From: Nonlabens xiamenensis
GTDB lineage: Bacteria > Bacteroidota > Bacteroidia > Flavobacteriales > Flavobacteriaceae
NCBI RefSeq assembly: GCF_003865345.1
Contig: NZ_RMVE01000005.1
Coordinates: 248,001-312,000, forward strand
DNA length: 64,000 nucleotides
Direction of reading: 5' to 3'
Made by a program: the position numbers and the translations under genes. Shown here piece by piece: positions 9,055 through 17,255 of this stretch (position 1 is its first letter; the number at the start of each line of letters is the position of its first letter). Below the pieces are notes generated by a model, which was given only the letters and a program-made list of their open reading frames with translations, made no database searches and had not been told where the DNA came from.

Positions 9055-9846
9055 ATGAGCAACAATTTAACAGTACCAACCGTAGCAGAGTTTATTGCAC
9101 AAGGAAAACAACCCGAAGTTTTATTCTGGGTAGGGTGCAGCGGAAGCTTTGACGACAGGTCCAAAAAAATTACCAAAGCCTTTGTCAAATTATTGAACAA
9201 GGCGGGCGTAGAGTTTGCGGTATTAGGAGCAGAAGAGAGTTGTACAGGGGATCCTGCTAAACGTGCTGGAAACGAATTTCTATTCCAGATGCAGGCGATG
9301 ATGAATATAGAAACCCTGAATGGATACGAAATCAAAAAGATCGTTACGGCTTGTCCTCACTGTTTTAATACGCTGAAAAATGAATACCCTGAACTAGGAG
9401 GGAATTATGAAGTGATTCATCACACCTCTTTCCTTAAAAGTTTGATCGCTGATGAAAAACTTACCATCGAAGGAGGCAAATTCAAGGGTAAGAAAATAAC
9501 TTACCATGACCCCTGCTATCTAGGACGAGCCAACGAAATTTATGAGGCACCCAGGGAATTGATCGAAAAACTGGATGCTGCATTATTGGAGATGAAGCGT
9601 AGCCGTCGCAATGGTCTGTGCTGTGGAGCAGGTGGTGCCCAAATGTTCAAAGAACCTGAAGAAGGAAAAAAAGATATTAATATCGAGCGTACGGAAGAAG
9701 CACTGGAAACAGGGGCAGATGTCATTGCAGCAGCTTGTCCGTTCTGTAATACAATGATGAGTGATGGAATCAAAGCTGCAGAAAAAGAAGGACAAGTTGA
9801 GGTTCTTGATATTGCAGAGATGATCGCCTCAGCTGAAGATTTATAA
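9055..9846 (+). CDS. (Fe-S)-binding protein, heterodisulfide reductase subunit B-like (CCG domains)
   Basis: Encodes 263 residues, cytoplasmic. It contains the cysteine clusters of the CCG family in two halves: WVGCSG, ESCTGD and TACPHCFN in the first, then HDPCYLGR, LCCGAGGA and AACPFCN in the second. In HdrB, clusters of this kind bind non-cubane Fe-S centres that handle thiol/disulfide or hydride chemistry. The neighbouring membrane Fe-S protein (7167-8522) is the obvious electron partner. The substrate is not evident; no adjacent dehydrogenase, lactate-utilisation gene or glycerol gene narrows it. Confidence 0.88.
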   Translation: MSNNLTVPTVAEFIAQGKQPEVLFWVGCSGSFDDRSKKITKAFVKLLNKAGVEFAVLGAEESCTGDPAKRAGNEFLFQMQAMMNIETLNGYEIKKIVTACPHCFNTLKNEYPELGGNYEVIHHTSFLKSLIADEKLTIEGGKFKGKKITYHDPCYLGRANEIYEAPRELIEKLDAALLEMKRSRRNGLCCGAGGAQMFKEPEEGKKDINIERTEEALETGADVIAAACPFCNTMMSDGIKAAEKEGQVEVLDIAEMIASAEDL

Positions 9847-9852
9847 TTGATT

Positions 9853-10455
9853 ATGAGAAATTTTATTACCCTTTTTATTTGTTTGCTCGTGTTTACAGGC
9901 ACCTATGCACAACAACCGAGCGAAGAAGCTATTAGTAAATTATCAACAGATACCTGCACGTGTATCGAGAAAATAGATAACATTAAAACCGAAGCCCAAG
10001 CCGAGTTAGAATTAGGTAAATGCATGGCCGCTGCCTACGGTAAAGATGTAAAGTACTATAACAGTCAAGGTCTTGATTTTATGAACGAGGCCATTTTGGA
10101 AGAGTTTGGTGAAGCTGTAGGTTTAAATATGGTAGCGAATTGCCCTAGCTTTCTTGAAATTTTCATAAACATGGATTATGATGATGAAGAAACTGGAGAT
10201 AGCTATGAAACCTTTGAGGAAATCACTGGCAGCGTTCAGAAACTCACCTCTGATTCATTCAGTGTTTTGACGATCAAGGACGACAACGGAAGGCAGCATA
10301 AAGTCCTTTGGCTGACTTATGTAGACAATGGTGACTTGCTGAGACAGGCCATTGAAGACAAAAAAACCTATACATTTAGGGTTCGCGAGCTGGACATCTA
10401 TGATCCACGCATTGAGGAGTACCGAAACATGTATGTATTAGATCGCATAGATTAA
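9853..10455 (+). CDS. exported protein of unknown function
   Basis: Encodes 200 residues with a signal peptide ending at TYAQQ. The mature part has Cys residues in a DTCTCIEKID motif and again in LGKCMAAAYGKD and VANCPSF, a pattern seen in small Bacteroidota periplasmic proteins with a four-Cys helical domain. I chose the ATG at 9853; a TTG two codons upstream is unlikely. The C-terminal half (ITGSVQKLTSDSFSVLTIKD) may form a small beta domain. It follows the HdrB-like gene by 6 bases, so it is probably in the same transcript. I cannot name the family. Confidence 0.75.
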   Translation: MRNFITLFICLLVFTGTYAQQPSEEAISKLSTDTCTCIEKIDNIKTEAQAELELGKCMAAAYGKDVKYYNSQGLDFMNEAILEEFGEAVGLNMVANCPSFLEIFINMDYDDEETGDSYETFEEITGSVQKLTSDSFSVLTIKDDNGRQHKVLWLTYVDNGDLLRQAIEDKKTYTFRVRELDIYDPRIEEYRNMYVLDRID

Positions 10456-10460
10456 CTGGT

Positions 10461-10670
10461 TTGTCAGAAAATAAATTTGATTATAAAAGCATTGTATTGT
10501 CCGCAGCTTTCGGCGGGATGATTTATGCAATATTGATGTCAGTCTGGTACCAATTTGTCAATGAGGAGCCCTTTAGTATATTGAAGTTTGTCATTGACTT
10601 TTTCATGTTTGGACTGTTGATCGCTGGAATCATCTGGTGGTCTATGAGGGGGAAAAACAAGGAGAAATAG
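10461..10670 (+). CDS. small two-helix membrane protein
   Basis: Encodes 69 residues with two predicted membrane helices (IVLSAAFGGMIYAILMSVWY, then FVIDFFMFGLLIAGIIWWSM) and a basic tail (RGKNKEK). The start is a TTG at 10461, 5 bases after the previous stop; no ATG precedes the first helix. It resembles in size and layout the protein at 11830-12036 (FYWIKFIMNTLIFGGLMAY against SILKFVIDFFMFGLLIAG), so the two look paralogous. They flank the AraC-type gene. Function unknown. Confidence 0.65.
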   Translation: MSENKFDYKSIVLSAAFGGMIYAILMSVWYQFVNEEPFSILKFVIDFFMFGLLIAGIIWWSMRGKNKEK

Positions 10671-10737
10671 CCAACTGGTGGTAACATTTGAGTTGGTACA
10701 ATGTTAGACATGCTTACACCTTCTTTTAAAGCCAGTC

Positions 10738-11652
10738 ATGCGTGATAAACAACAACAAGCCAATTATCAGCAACGTATCCAACGTGTTTTTGAATATATC
10801 GATGAAAATCTTGGGGAAGATTTAAACCTTGAGGTTTTAGCGGGTCAGGCCTACTTCTCGCCGTATCATTTTCACCGTATTTTTAAATTCATGACTGATA
10901 TGACGTTGAATGACTATGTGACCAAAAGGCGCATGGAGAAATCGGCTGCGGATTTGCTGCATAGAGATACACCTGTAGGAGAATTAGCCCATACCTATGG
11001 CTTTGCCGATAGTACTTCGTTTTCCAAGGCTTTCAAAAATTATTTTAATATCAGTCCTACGCAGTTCAAGGATCAAAATTACCAGAGATTTAGCAAGATC
11101 GGACAACTGGACCGCAAGAATGGACAAGACAATCTAACTCACGAAAAATACATTTGTACCATCGACAAACTAAAAAAATGGATACAGATGAATGCAACTA
11201 TTACAATTACCAACATTCCTTCCATGGAGCTGGCCTACATTTCCAGTTTAGGAGTAAGCAATCTTCCGCAGGCCTATCATAACCTGGTACAATGGGCGAT
11301 AAGCAAAGGATTGATGAACGATCATTCCAAAATGGTCACCGTATATCACGACAGTTTTAAATTTACTTCCCCTGAAAAGGTCCGTATCAGTGCTTGTATA
11401 TTACTTGACGAACCCATGGCACCAGAAGGTCAAATAGGGAGGCGTACAATTCCTGAAGGTAAGTATATCAAGTCTGCTTATACAATAGGGGTAAATGAGT
11501 TTGAACAAGCGTGGACAGGATTATTTGTATGGATGAATGAACAAGGTTATCAAATGGCAGATAAAGAACCTTTTGAGATCCATCACAATAATTTCAATGA
11601 ACATCCACAGAAGAAAGCCATCGTTGACTTTTACATTCCAATAGTGGGGTGA
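10738..11652 (+). CDS. AraC-family transcriptional regulator with GyrI-like C-terminal domain
   Basis: Encodes 304 residues. The N-terminal ~110 residues contain two helix-turn-helix units typical of AraC/XylS DNA binding (LAGQAYFSPYHFHRIFK; YGFADSTSFSKAFKNYF ... SPTQFK). Residues ~155-304 (ITNIPSMELAYISSLG ... ALVDFYIPI-type ending AIVDFYIPIVG) match GyrI-like small-molecule binding domains, as in Rob/BmrR-type regulators that sense amphipathic or drug-like ligands. Its targets are not clear; the two small membrane proteins flanking it are candidates. Confidence 0.92.
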   Translation: MRDKQQQANYQQRIQRVFEYIDENLGEDLNLEVLAGQAYFSPYHFHRIFKFMTDMTLNDYVTKRRMEKSAADLLHRDTPVGELAHTYGFADSTSFSKAFKNYFNISPTQFKDQNYQRFSKIGQLDRKNGQDNLTHEKYICTIDKLKKWIQMNATITITNIPSMELAYISSLGVSNLPQAYHNLVQWAISKGLMNDHSKMVTVYHDSFKFTSPEKVRISACILLDEPMAPEGQIGRRTIPEGKYIKSAYTIGVNEFEQAWTGLFVWMNEQGYQMADKEPFEIHHNNFNEHPQKKAIVDFYIPIVG

Positions 11653-11772
11653 TCAATTGACAAACATCAACAAAAGCCCGTGCTGATGAATCATTCAGGT
11701 TGGCTGTATTGGTGATCTCGTATGCAACGCAGGAAACCTTTTACTCCTTTTATCAAACTCATGGCAAATCCT

Positions 11773-11780
11773 TAACTTTA
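11773..11780 (+). promoter_or_regulatory. -7-like element deciding a translation start
   Basis: TAACTTTA matches TAnnTTTA; no clear -33 TTG is seen at the right distance. Transcription from it would begin near 11787, leaving too little leader for the ATG at 11791. This supports the ATG at 11830, which has a purine-rich GGGAAAGAAAG upstream. Confidence 0.35.
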
Positions 11781-11829
11781 CAGATCAAGAATGGTAAATA
11801 ACGAGTTGATTATAACCCGGGAAAGAAAG

Positions 11830-12036
11830 ATGTCTGATCCATGCCTCATAAAAAAACGCCCTATAGGATCCTTGATCAGGATTGGTTTACTGATGGGGCT
11901 ATTTTATGCCTGCGGGATGGCAGGTTTTGATCTGTGGGATAGTGGAGATTTTTATTGGATCAAATTTATAATGAACACCCTGATTTTTGGCGGATTGATG
12001 GCGTATTCTTTTCGTTACCATAGAAAGAAAGCATAA
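11830..12036 (+). CDS. small two-helix membrane protein, paralogue of 10461-10670
   Basis: Encodes 68 residues with two predicted membrane helices (SLIRIGLLMGLFYACGMAGF; FIMNTLIFGGLMAYSF) and a basic C-terminus (RYHRKKA). The ATG at 11830 is preferred over 11791 because of a -7 element at 11773 and a purine-rich site just before it; it also gives the same length as the similar protein upstream of the AraC gene. It is followed after 2 bases by the next gene, so the two are probably co-translated. Function unknown. Confidence 0.65.
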   Translation: MSDPCLIKKRPIGSLIRIGLLMGLFYACGMAGFDLWDSGDFYWIKFIMNTLIFGGLMAYSFRYHRKKA

Positions 12037-12038
12037 TA

Positions 12039-12521
12039 ATGAGAGCAAATTTTAAAGACCTACCGGATGATGCCCGGGTATGGATTTATCAGGCCAATAG
12101 GCCTTTTACTACAGACGAACTCAATGAGCTCAAGCCGCAGATGGACAATTTTCTACAGCAATGGACCGCACACGGCAAAGATTTAAAAGCTGGAGTAGAG
12201 TATCCGTATAACCGTTTTATCGTGATAGGCCTAGATCAGTCTCATGCCGGTGCAACCGGATGTTCCATTGATGCTAGTGTACATTTTATCCAGTCTATTG
12301 AAAAAGCCTTTGGGGTTGATTTGATGGACAAGATGAACGTGACTTTTAAGAACGGTCCTTATGTGGCACATAAAGAATTAGCTGACTTTAAAAAAATGGC
12401 CAAGGCCAAATCTGTTTCGCCTAAAACTATCGTATTCAACAACTTAGTTCAGACGGTAGGGGAGTACAAGGAACATTGGGAAGTTCCTGCCAGTGAGAGT
12501 TGGCATTCCAGATTTTTTTGA
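12039..12521 (+). CDS. conserved Bacteroidota protein of unknown function (often mislabelled 'ABC transporter ATPase')
   Basis: Encodes 160 residues, cytoplasmic, without signal peptide or membrane helix. Conserved-looking segments are VWIYQANRPF, FIVIGLDQSHAGATGCSID and PKTIVFNNLVQTVGEY. I remember this family carrying the label ABC transporter ATPase in flavobacterial genomes, but no Walker A, Walker B or LSGGQ motif is present, so that name is not supported. No catalytic residues are evident; the Cys in ATGCSID and the paired Asp/His are candidates. Confidence 0.7.
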   Translation: MRANFKDLPDDARVWIYQANRPFTTDELNELKPQMDNFLQQWTAHGKDLKAGVEYPYNRFIVIGLDQSHAGATGCSIDASVHFIQSIEKAFGVDLMDKMNVTFKNGPYVAHKELADFKKMAKAKSVSPKTIVFNNLVQTVGEYKEHWEVPASESWHSRFF

Positions 12522-12705
12522 TCTGATACTTTCTAAAGGCCCAGGGCGTATTTCATTTTGATTATTCTAATATTTATCGGTGGGATAACCCGTGTAAAAC
12601 ACGCTCAATTTTTGACTTAAATTTATCAGCTTTCCCCAGTTAATTCAATATCTTTCGTTGAAGGGAATGATTATTGTTTCCTACTGAAAAACCTCGGTAA
12701 CTTCT

Positions 12706-15639
12706 ATGAAATTGAATTTGGTCAAATTGACTGTTTGTTTGTTCGCTTTCGCGAAAGCGTACACCACACAAGCCCAATTAAATAATAATCAACCGCTTAT
12801 TGCGAAAGACGCTGTAGCTCAAAACATTTGGGTGGATAGTGTCTATCAAAGTCTTTCCCAAAAAGAACGCATCGGCCAGCTCTTTATGGTGGATATGTTT
12901 TCCAACAAAGGTGCTGCCCATGAAAATCAGATCAAACGCTTGGTAAAGGAATATGGCATCGGTGGTATCATATTTTCTAAAGGAGATCCTGTCACACAAG
13001 CCCGGTTGACCAATCAATTGCAGGCTCAAGCAAAGATTCCTATGCTTATTGCCATGGATGCAGAATGGGGACTGGCGATGCGGTTAGAAAATACCTATGC
13101 TTTTCCATGGAATATGACTTTGGGAGCCACTCCAGGAACACAATCTAGTTATGAAGTAGGTCAACGTATAGGTGAACATTGCCGTCGATTAGGGGTCCAC
13201 ATCAATTTTGCGCCAGACGTGGATATCAATACCAATCCAGATAACCCTATTATCGGTAATCGCAGTTTTGGTGAGGATAAATTCAATGTGACCCAAAAAG
13301 CAGAGGCATTTATGAAGGGGATGCAAAGTACCGGAACCTTGGCTTGCGCTAAACATTTTCCTGGTCACGGTGATACCGATCAAGACAGCCATAAAACCTT
13401 GCCTACCGTAGATTTTTCCGCTGCCCGTATCGATAGTGTAGAATTATATCCTTACAAACAATTGATTGATAAAGGCATGGCTAGTGTCATGGTTGCCCAC
13501 TTAAATATTCCCAGCCTGGAACCCAAGTCGGGTTACCCAACCAGTATCAGTAAAAAGGTAGTTACAGATTTATTAAAGAAGCGTCTGGGTTTTCAAGGCT
13601 TGATTTTTACAGATGCCTTGAATATGAAAGGAGCTAGTAATTTTAGCGAACCTGGCGACATAGATTTGGCTGCGTTCAATGCTGGTAACGACGTGTTGCT
13701 GATTTCTGAAAACGTTCCAAAAGCCATCGCCAAAATTGATGCAGCTATCGCCACTGGAAGTATTACCGAAGACCGACTGGCCCATTCAGTCAAAAAAATA
13801 CTGCAAGCCAAATACGTCGCCGGACTTCACCAATATCAGCCAATAGATGAGACAAACTTGGTACAACAACTCAATACAGAACAGGATGAAGTAACCTATG
13901 AACGAGCGATGTCAAAAGCCATCACTGTTTTAAAAAATGAAAATGACCTGTTGCCCCTTAAAAATTTAGAGACTAAAAAAATTGCCTATGTCGAGTTGGG
14001 GGATGATAGTGGTGATGTTTTCTATCAGGAGCTGAATAAATACGCAAGGGTAGATAAGATCATTGCAGATCGTCTCGACGGACTGCTCCAAGCCCTGTCG
14101 CCTTATAACACGGTGATCGTTGGATTTCACCGCAGTGATGAGAATCCCTGGAAGTCCTATCAAATCAAAGGAAAAGAACTAACATGGTTATATGAGATTG
14201 CCCGCAAGCATGAGGTGGTTTTTGACGCTTTTGTCCGCCCTTATGTGTTGAACCAATTGAAAACTACAGCCAATTTTGAGGCTGTACTTATGTCCTACCA
14301 GAATAGTAAATGGAGTCAGCAGCTCAGTGCACAAATCATATTTGGCGCAAGGGAAGCGGTTGGTAGATTGCCCGTCAGTGCAGGTCAGTTTACGGTAGGG
14401 GATGGTTCAAATCTTACCGCGATTGGAAGATTGTCCTATGGGGATACGCCCAGTAGTGTGGGATTAAATACAGCTGTTTTAGAAAAAATTGACAGCATCG
14501 CTCAATACACAATAGATCATCAAGGAGCACCAGGAATGCAAGTGCTGGTAGCACGCAAAGGTAAAGTGGTTTGGAACAAAAATTACGGGTATCATACCTA
14601 TGATAAAAAACAGGAGGTAAAGGCCAGTGATATCTATGATGTAGCTTCTATGACCAAAATTATGGCCACCTTGCCTCTGTTGATGGAGCTGCAGGAAAGA
14701 CATGTATTGGACCTGGATAGCCCAGTGTCTCTATATGTACCTGAATTACGTGCATCTAACAAGGAAAACATCAGCCTAAAACAGATGTTGTCTCATTACG
14801 GCAGACTTAAACCATGGATTCCGTTTTATATACATACGTTGGATTCTGTAGACCAGCAACCGTTGAGCCAATTCTACAGTAAAGGCCCTCAAGCAGGTTA
14901 TCATATCAAAGTGGCTGATGGACTCTACGGCAGCAAAGTGCTCAATGATACAATTTTTGGAAGAATAAAAAACTCAGAGTTGCTGGATGAACTTGAATAT
15001 AAGTACAGCGACCTGCCCTACTATATCTTTAAAAAATACCTGGAAGATCGATCTAAAAAAGACCTGAACGAACTCACCCAAACTCATTTTTACGAGTCTA
15101 TGGGAATGCATCGTACAGGGTATTTGCCGCTGAATCGTTTCCCAAAGTCGGAGATCATACCTACTGAAAACGATACCTTATTTAGAAAACAGCAATTGCA
15201 TGGCTTTGTTCACGATCAAGGAGCTGCAATGCAAGGTGGAATAGGTGGACATGCTGGTGTTTTCTCCAATGCCAATGACGTGGCCAAGATGATGCAAATG
15301 TACCTTCAAGGTGGGACTTACGGTGGCCGTCAATACTTTAAGCGAGAAACCTTGGATACCTTTAATACTTGTTTTTATTGCGAGAATGAAGTGCGCAGGG
15401 GAGTTGGTTTTGACAAGCCTCAACTTGAGGAGCCTGGACCAACTTGTGGCTGTGTAAGCATGACCAGTTACGGTCACAGTGGATTCACAGGTACCTTAAC
15501 CTGGGTAGATCCGGAAGAAGACATCGTTTATGTTTTTCTTTCTAATCGTGTGTATCCAGAAGCCAGCAATCGATTCCTGATCCAAGAAAACATTAGAACC
15601 AATATTCAACAAGTGATTTATGACGCAATTATTGATTAA
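12706..15639 (+). CDS. fusion: GH3 beta-N-acetylglucosaminidase (NagZ-like) + serine hydrolase (beta-lactamase/PBP-like)
   Basis: Encodes 977 residues with a signal peptide ending near TQAQ. Residues ~45-375 are a GH3 domain with the NagZ-type motif KHFPGHGDTDQDSH (about 213-226) and nucleophile Asp in FTDALNMKGAS (about 301). Residues ~390-570 resemble the GH3 C-terminal sandwich. Residues ~590-970 are a class C beta-lactamase/PBP4-like domain with the SxxK motif SMTK (about 648-651), a YSD in place of the usual YxN, and HSGFTGT (about 924) for the KTG motif. The enzyme probably trims cell-wall muropeptides in the periplasm. The signal peptide contains one copy of the iterated palindrome (FAFAKA). 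bshA follows after 12 bases. Confidence 0.9.
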   Translation: MKLNLVKLTVCLFAFAKAYTTQAQLNNNQPLIAKDAVAQNIWVDSVYQSLSQKERIGQLFMVDMFSNKGAAHENQIKRLVKEYGIGGIIFSKGDPVTQARLTNQLQAQAKIPMLIAMDAEWGLAMRLENTYAFPWNMTLGATPGTQSSYEVGQRIGEHCRRLGVHINFAPDVDINTNPDNPIIGNRSFGEDKFNVTQKAEAFMKGMQSTGTLACAKHFPGHGDTDQDSHKTLPTVDFSAARIDSVELYPYKQLIDKGMASVMVAHLNIPSLEPKSGYPTSISKKVVTDLLKKRLGFQGLIFTDALNMKGASNFSEPGDIDLAAFNAGNDVLLISENVPKAIAKIDAAIATGSITEDRLAHSVKKILQAKYVAGLHQYQPIDETNLVQQLNTEQDEVTYERAMSKAITVLKNENDLLPLKNLETKKIAYVELGDDSGDVFYQELNKYARVDKIIADRLDGLLQALSPYNTVIVGFHRSDENPWKSYQIKGKELTWLYEIARKHEVVFDAFVRPYVLNQLKTTANFEAVLMSYQNSKWSQQLSAQIIFGAREAVGRLPVSAGQFTVGDGSNLTAIGRLSYGDTPSSVGLNTAVLEKIDSIAQYTIDHQGAPGMQVLVARKGKVVWNKNYGYHTYDKKQEVKASDIYDVASMTKIMATLPLLMELQERHVLDLDSPVSLYVPELRASNKENISLKQMLSHYGRLKPWIPFYIHTLDSVDQQPLSQFYSKGPQAGYHIKVADGLYGSKVLNDTIFGRIKNSELLDELEYKYSDLPYYIFKKYLEDRSKKDLNELTQTHFYESMGMHRTGYLPLNRFPKSEIIPTENDTLFRKQQLHGFVHDQGAAMQGGIGGHAGVFSNANDVAKMMQMYLQGGTYGGRQYFKRETLDTFNTCFYCENEVRRGVGFDKPQLEEPGPTCGCVSMTSYGHSGFTGTLTWVDPEEDIVYVFLSNRVYPEASNRFLIQENIRTNIQQVIYDAIID
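12744..12759. repeat. 16-bp iterated palindrome, copy 2 (exact, in signal peptide of GH3 fusion)
   Basis: Exact CGCTTTCGCGAAAGCG. It is read as AFAKA inside the export signal, placing a Lys just after the hydrophobic core. Confidence 0.9.
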
Positions 15640-15651
15640 GAACTCCCAATT

Positions 15652-16782
15652 ATGAAGTTAGCCATTGTTTGTTATCCTACCTTTGGTGGAAGTGGAGTAG
15701 TGGCTACGATGTTGGGGACTGCCCTTGCAGAACGCGGTCATGAAGTACACTTTGTTACCTACAGCCAGCCCGTCCGATTGGAGCTACTGTCAAGAAATAT
15801 TTATTTTCATGAAGTGAATGTGGAAGAATACCCACTCTTTCACTACCAGCCTTATGATCTTGCACTTTCCAGCATGCTGGTCAATGTGGTACAGGAACAT
15901 GGCATCGAACTCCTGCATGTCCACTATGCCATTCCGCATGCCTATGCAGGTTATATGGCCCAGCAAATGCTCAAAGACTTAGGAATTCATCTTCCTATGG
16001 TTACAACTCTACACGGAACAGATATTACACTGGTAGGAAATCACCCAGTATATAAGCCTTCTGTGACTTTCAGTATCAACAACAGTGATGTGGTCACCTC
16101 AGTATCTGAAAGTCTTAAGCAGGATACTTTAAAGCTTTTTGATATTAAAAAACACATCGATGTAGTGCCCAACTTTATTGATATGTCTACTTATCAGTCG
16201 GAATTTAAAGATTGTGACCGTTCTGTCATGGCATTTCCACAAGAGCGTATCATTGCTCATATCAGTAATATGCGACCTGTAAAGCGCATTATGGATGTGG
16301 TCAAAATTTTTGAATTGGTGGAAAAGGAAGTGCCGTCTATTTTAATCATGGTCGGAGATGGGCCAGAACGCGCTGCTGCCGAGGAATACGGAAATAAAGT
16401 TGGATTGAGGCAAAAGATAAAATGGGTAGGGAACAGTAATGAAATTGATCGTATTCTTTGTTTTTCTGACCTTTTCCTATTGCCTTCTGAAAAGGAGAGT
16501 TTTGGACTGGCTGCACTGGAAGCCATGGCCAATCGTACTCCTGTTGTTTCCACCAACACTGGCGGACTTCCAGAGGTGAATGAAGACGGTGTGTCTGGTT
16601 ATACTAGCCAAGTAGGGGCCATTGAAGAAATGGCACGATATGCGATCGACATCTTAAAGGAAGATAAAAATTTAAATAAGTTCAAGAATGCCGCTTTCGC
16701 GAAAGCGGAACAATATGACATCAAACACATAATACCTCAATATGAAAAACTTTATACCGACATGCTTGATCTTGCTCATTAG
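15652..16782 (+). CDS. bshA: N-acetyl-alpha-D-glucosaminyl-L-malate synthase (bacillithiol step 1)
   Basis: A 376-residue GT4 glycosyltransferase that joins GlcNAc from UDP-GlcNAc to L-malate, the first step to the thiol bacillithiol. The N-terminus IVCYPTFGGSGVVATMLG is diagnostic for BshA, as are LHVHYAIPHA and TLHGTDITLVG. The C-terminal nucleotide-binding half has GDGPER and the E-x7-E region (PSEKESFGLAALEAMA). Length is normal. Near the C-terminus the iterated palindrome encodes AAFAKAE. It overlaps the next gene by 41 bases and follows the GH3 fusion by 12, so the three probably form one transcript. bshB and bshC are not in the window. Confidence 0.96.
   Translation: MKLAIVCYPTFGGSGVVATMLGTALAERGHEVHFVTYSQPVRLELLSRNIYFHEVNVEEYPLFHYQPYDLALSSMLVNVVQEHGIELLHVHYAIPHAYAGYMAQQMLKDLGIHLPMVTTLHGTDITLVGNHPVYKPSVTFSINNSDVVTSVSESLKQDTLKLFDIKKHIDVVPNFIDMSTYQSEFKDCDRSVMAFPQERIIAHISNMRPVKRIMDVVKIFELVEKEVPSILIMVGDGPERAAAEEYGNKVGLRQKIKWVGNSNEIDRILCFSDLFLLPSEKESFGLAALEAMANRTPVVSTNTGGLPEVNEDGVSGYTSQVGAIEEMARYAIDILKEDKNLNKFKNAAFAKAEQYDIKHIIPQYEKLYTDMLDLAH
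16692..16707. repeat. 16-bp iterated palindrome, copy 3 (exact, in bshA)
   Basis: Exact CGCTTTCGCGAAAGCG, read as AFAKA about 30 residues before the end of BshA, in the C-terminal helix region. Confidence 0.9.
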
Positions 16783-17209
16783 CCTGGCATCATGTTGTAG
16801 CCAAAAGGGAGCCAACGCTCAAGTGTCTAAGATTGATCAAGGAGAAATGATAGTACTAACGGATCAACATACAGGTCACGAGACCAAGGAAATTTTGGTC
16901 ATTGACAACCAAACAGACCTCGAGAAAATCTACGATAGGATCAATGAGGGAAGGAGTCCGTCCTTAACATTGCCAACTGTAGATTTTGATCATCAATGTG
17001 TGATCGCCACCTTTTTAGGCACTAAAACCAGTGGGGGCTTCTCCATCAACGAAAAATATGAAGTATACACTGAAGACGGTATACGTTATGTTTTTGAAGC
17101 GGTGTCCCCTGCGCCCGATAGTCTAGTGACCACGGTTATGACTTCGCCGGGTATGTTGGTAGTAAGCAACCATCCTGCGTCCGAAGTGCAGGTGGAATGG
17201 AAGGAGTGA
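16742..17209 (+). CDS. lipoprotein with PrcB-like domain
   Basis: Encodes 155 residues beginning with a lipoprotein signal (lipobox LASC, acylated Cys18). The rest (VDFDHQCVIATFLGTKTSGGFSI-type segment, then VVSNHPASEVQVEW) resembles PrcB-like domains of protease complex subunits: a conserved 'V-A-x-F-x-G-x-K-x-S-G-G' beta strand pattern. Its ATG lies 41 bases inside the end of bshA in another frame, implying translational coupling. The functional link to bacillithiol, if any, is unknown. Confidence 0.7.
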   Translation: MKNFIPTCLILLISLASCCSQKGANAQVSKIDQGEMIVLTDQHTGHETKEILVIDNQTDLEKIYDRINEGRSPSLTLPTVDFDHQCVIATFLGTKTSGGFSINEKYEVYTEDGIRYVFEAVSPAPDSLVTTVMTSPGMLVVSNHPASEVQVEWKE

Positions 17210-17255
17210 TCCGGAAAAGAAAAAAAGTATAGGTATTCATCACACCGGAAATCTT

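Noticed and set aside
12039-12521. ABC transporter ATPase
   Set aside because: No Walker A, Walker B or signature motif.
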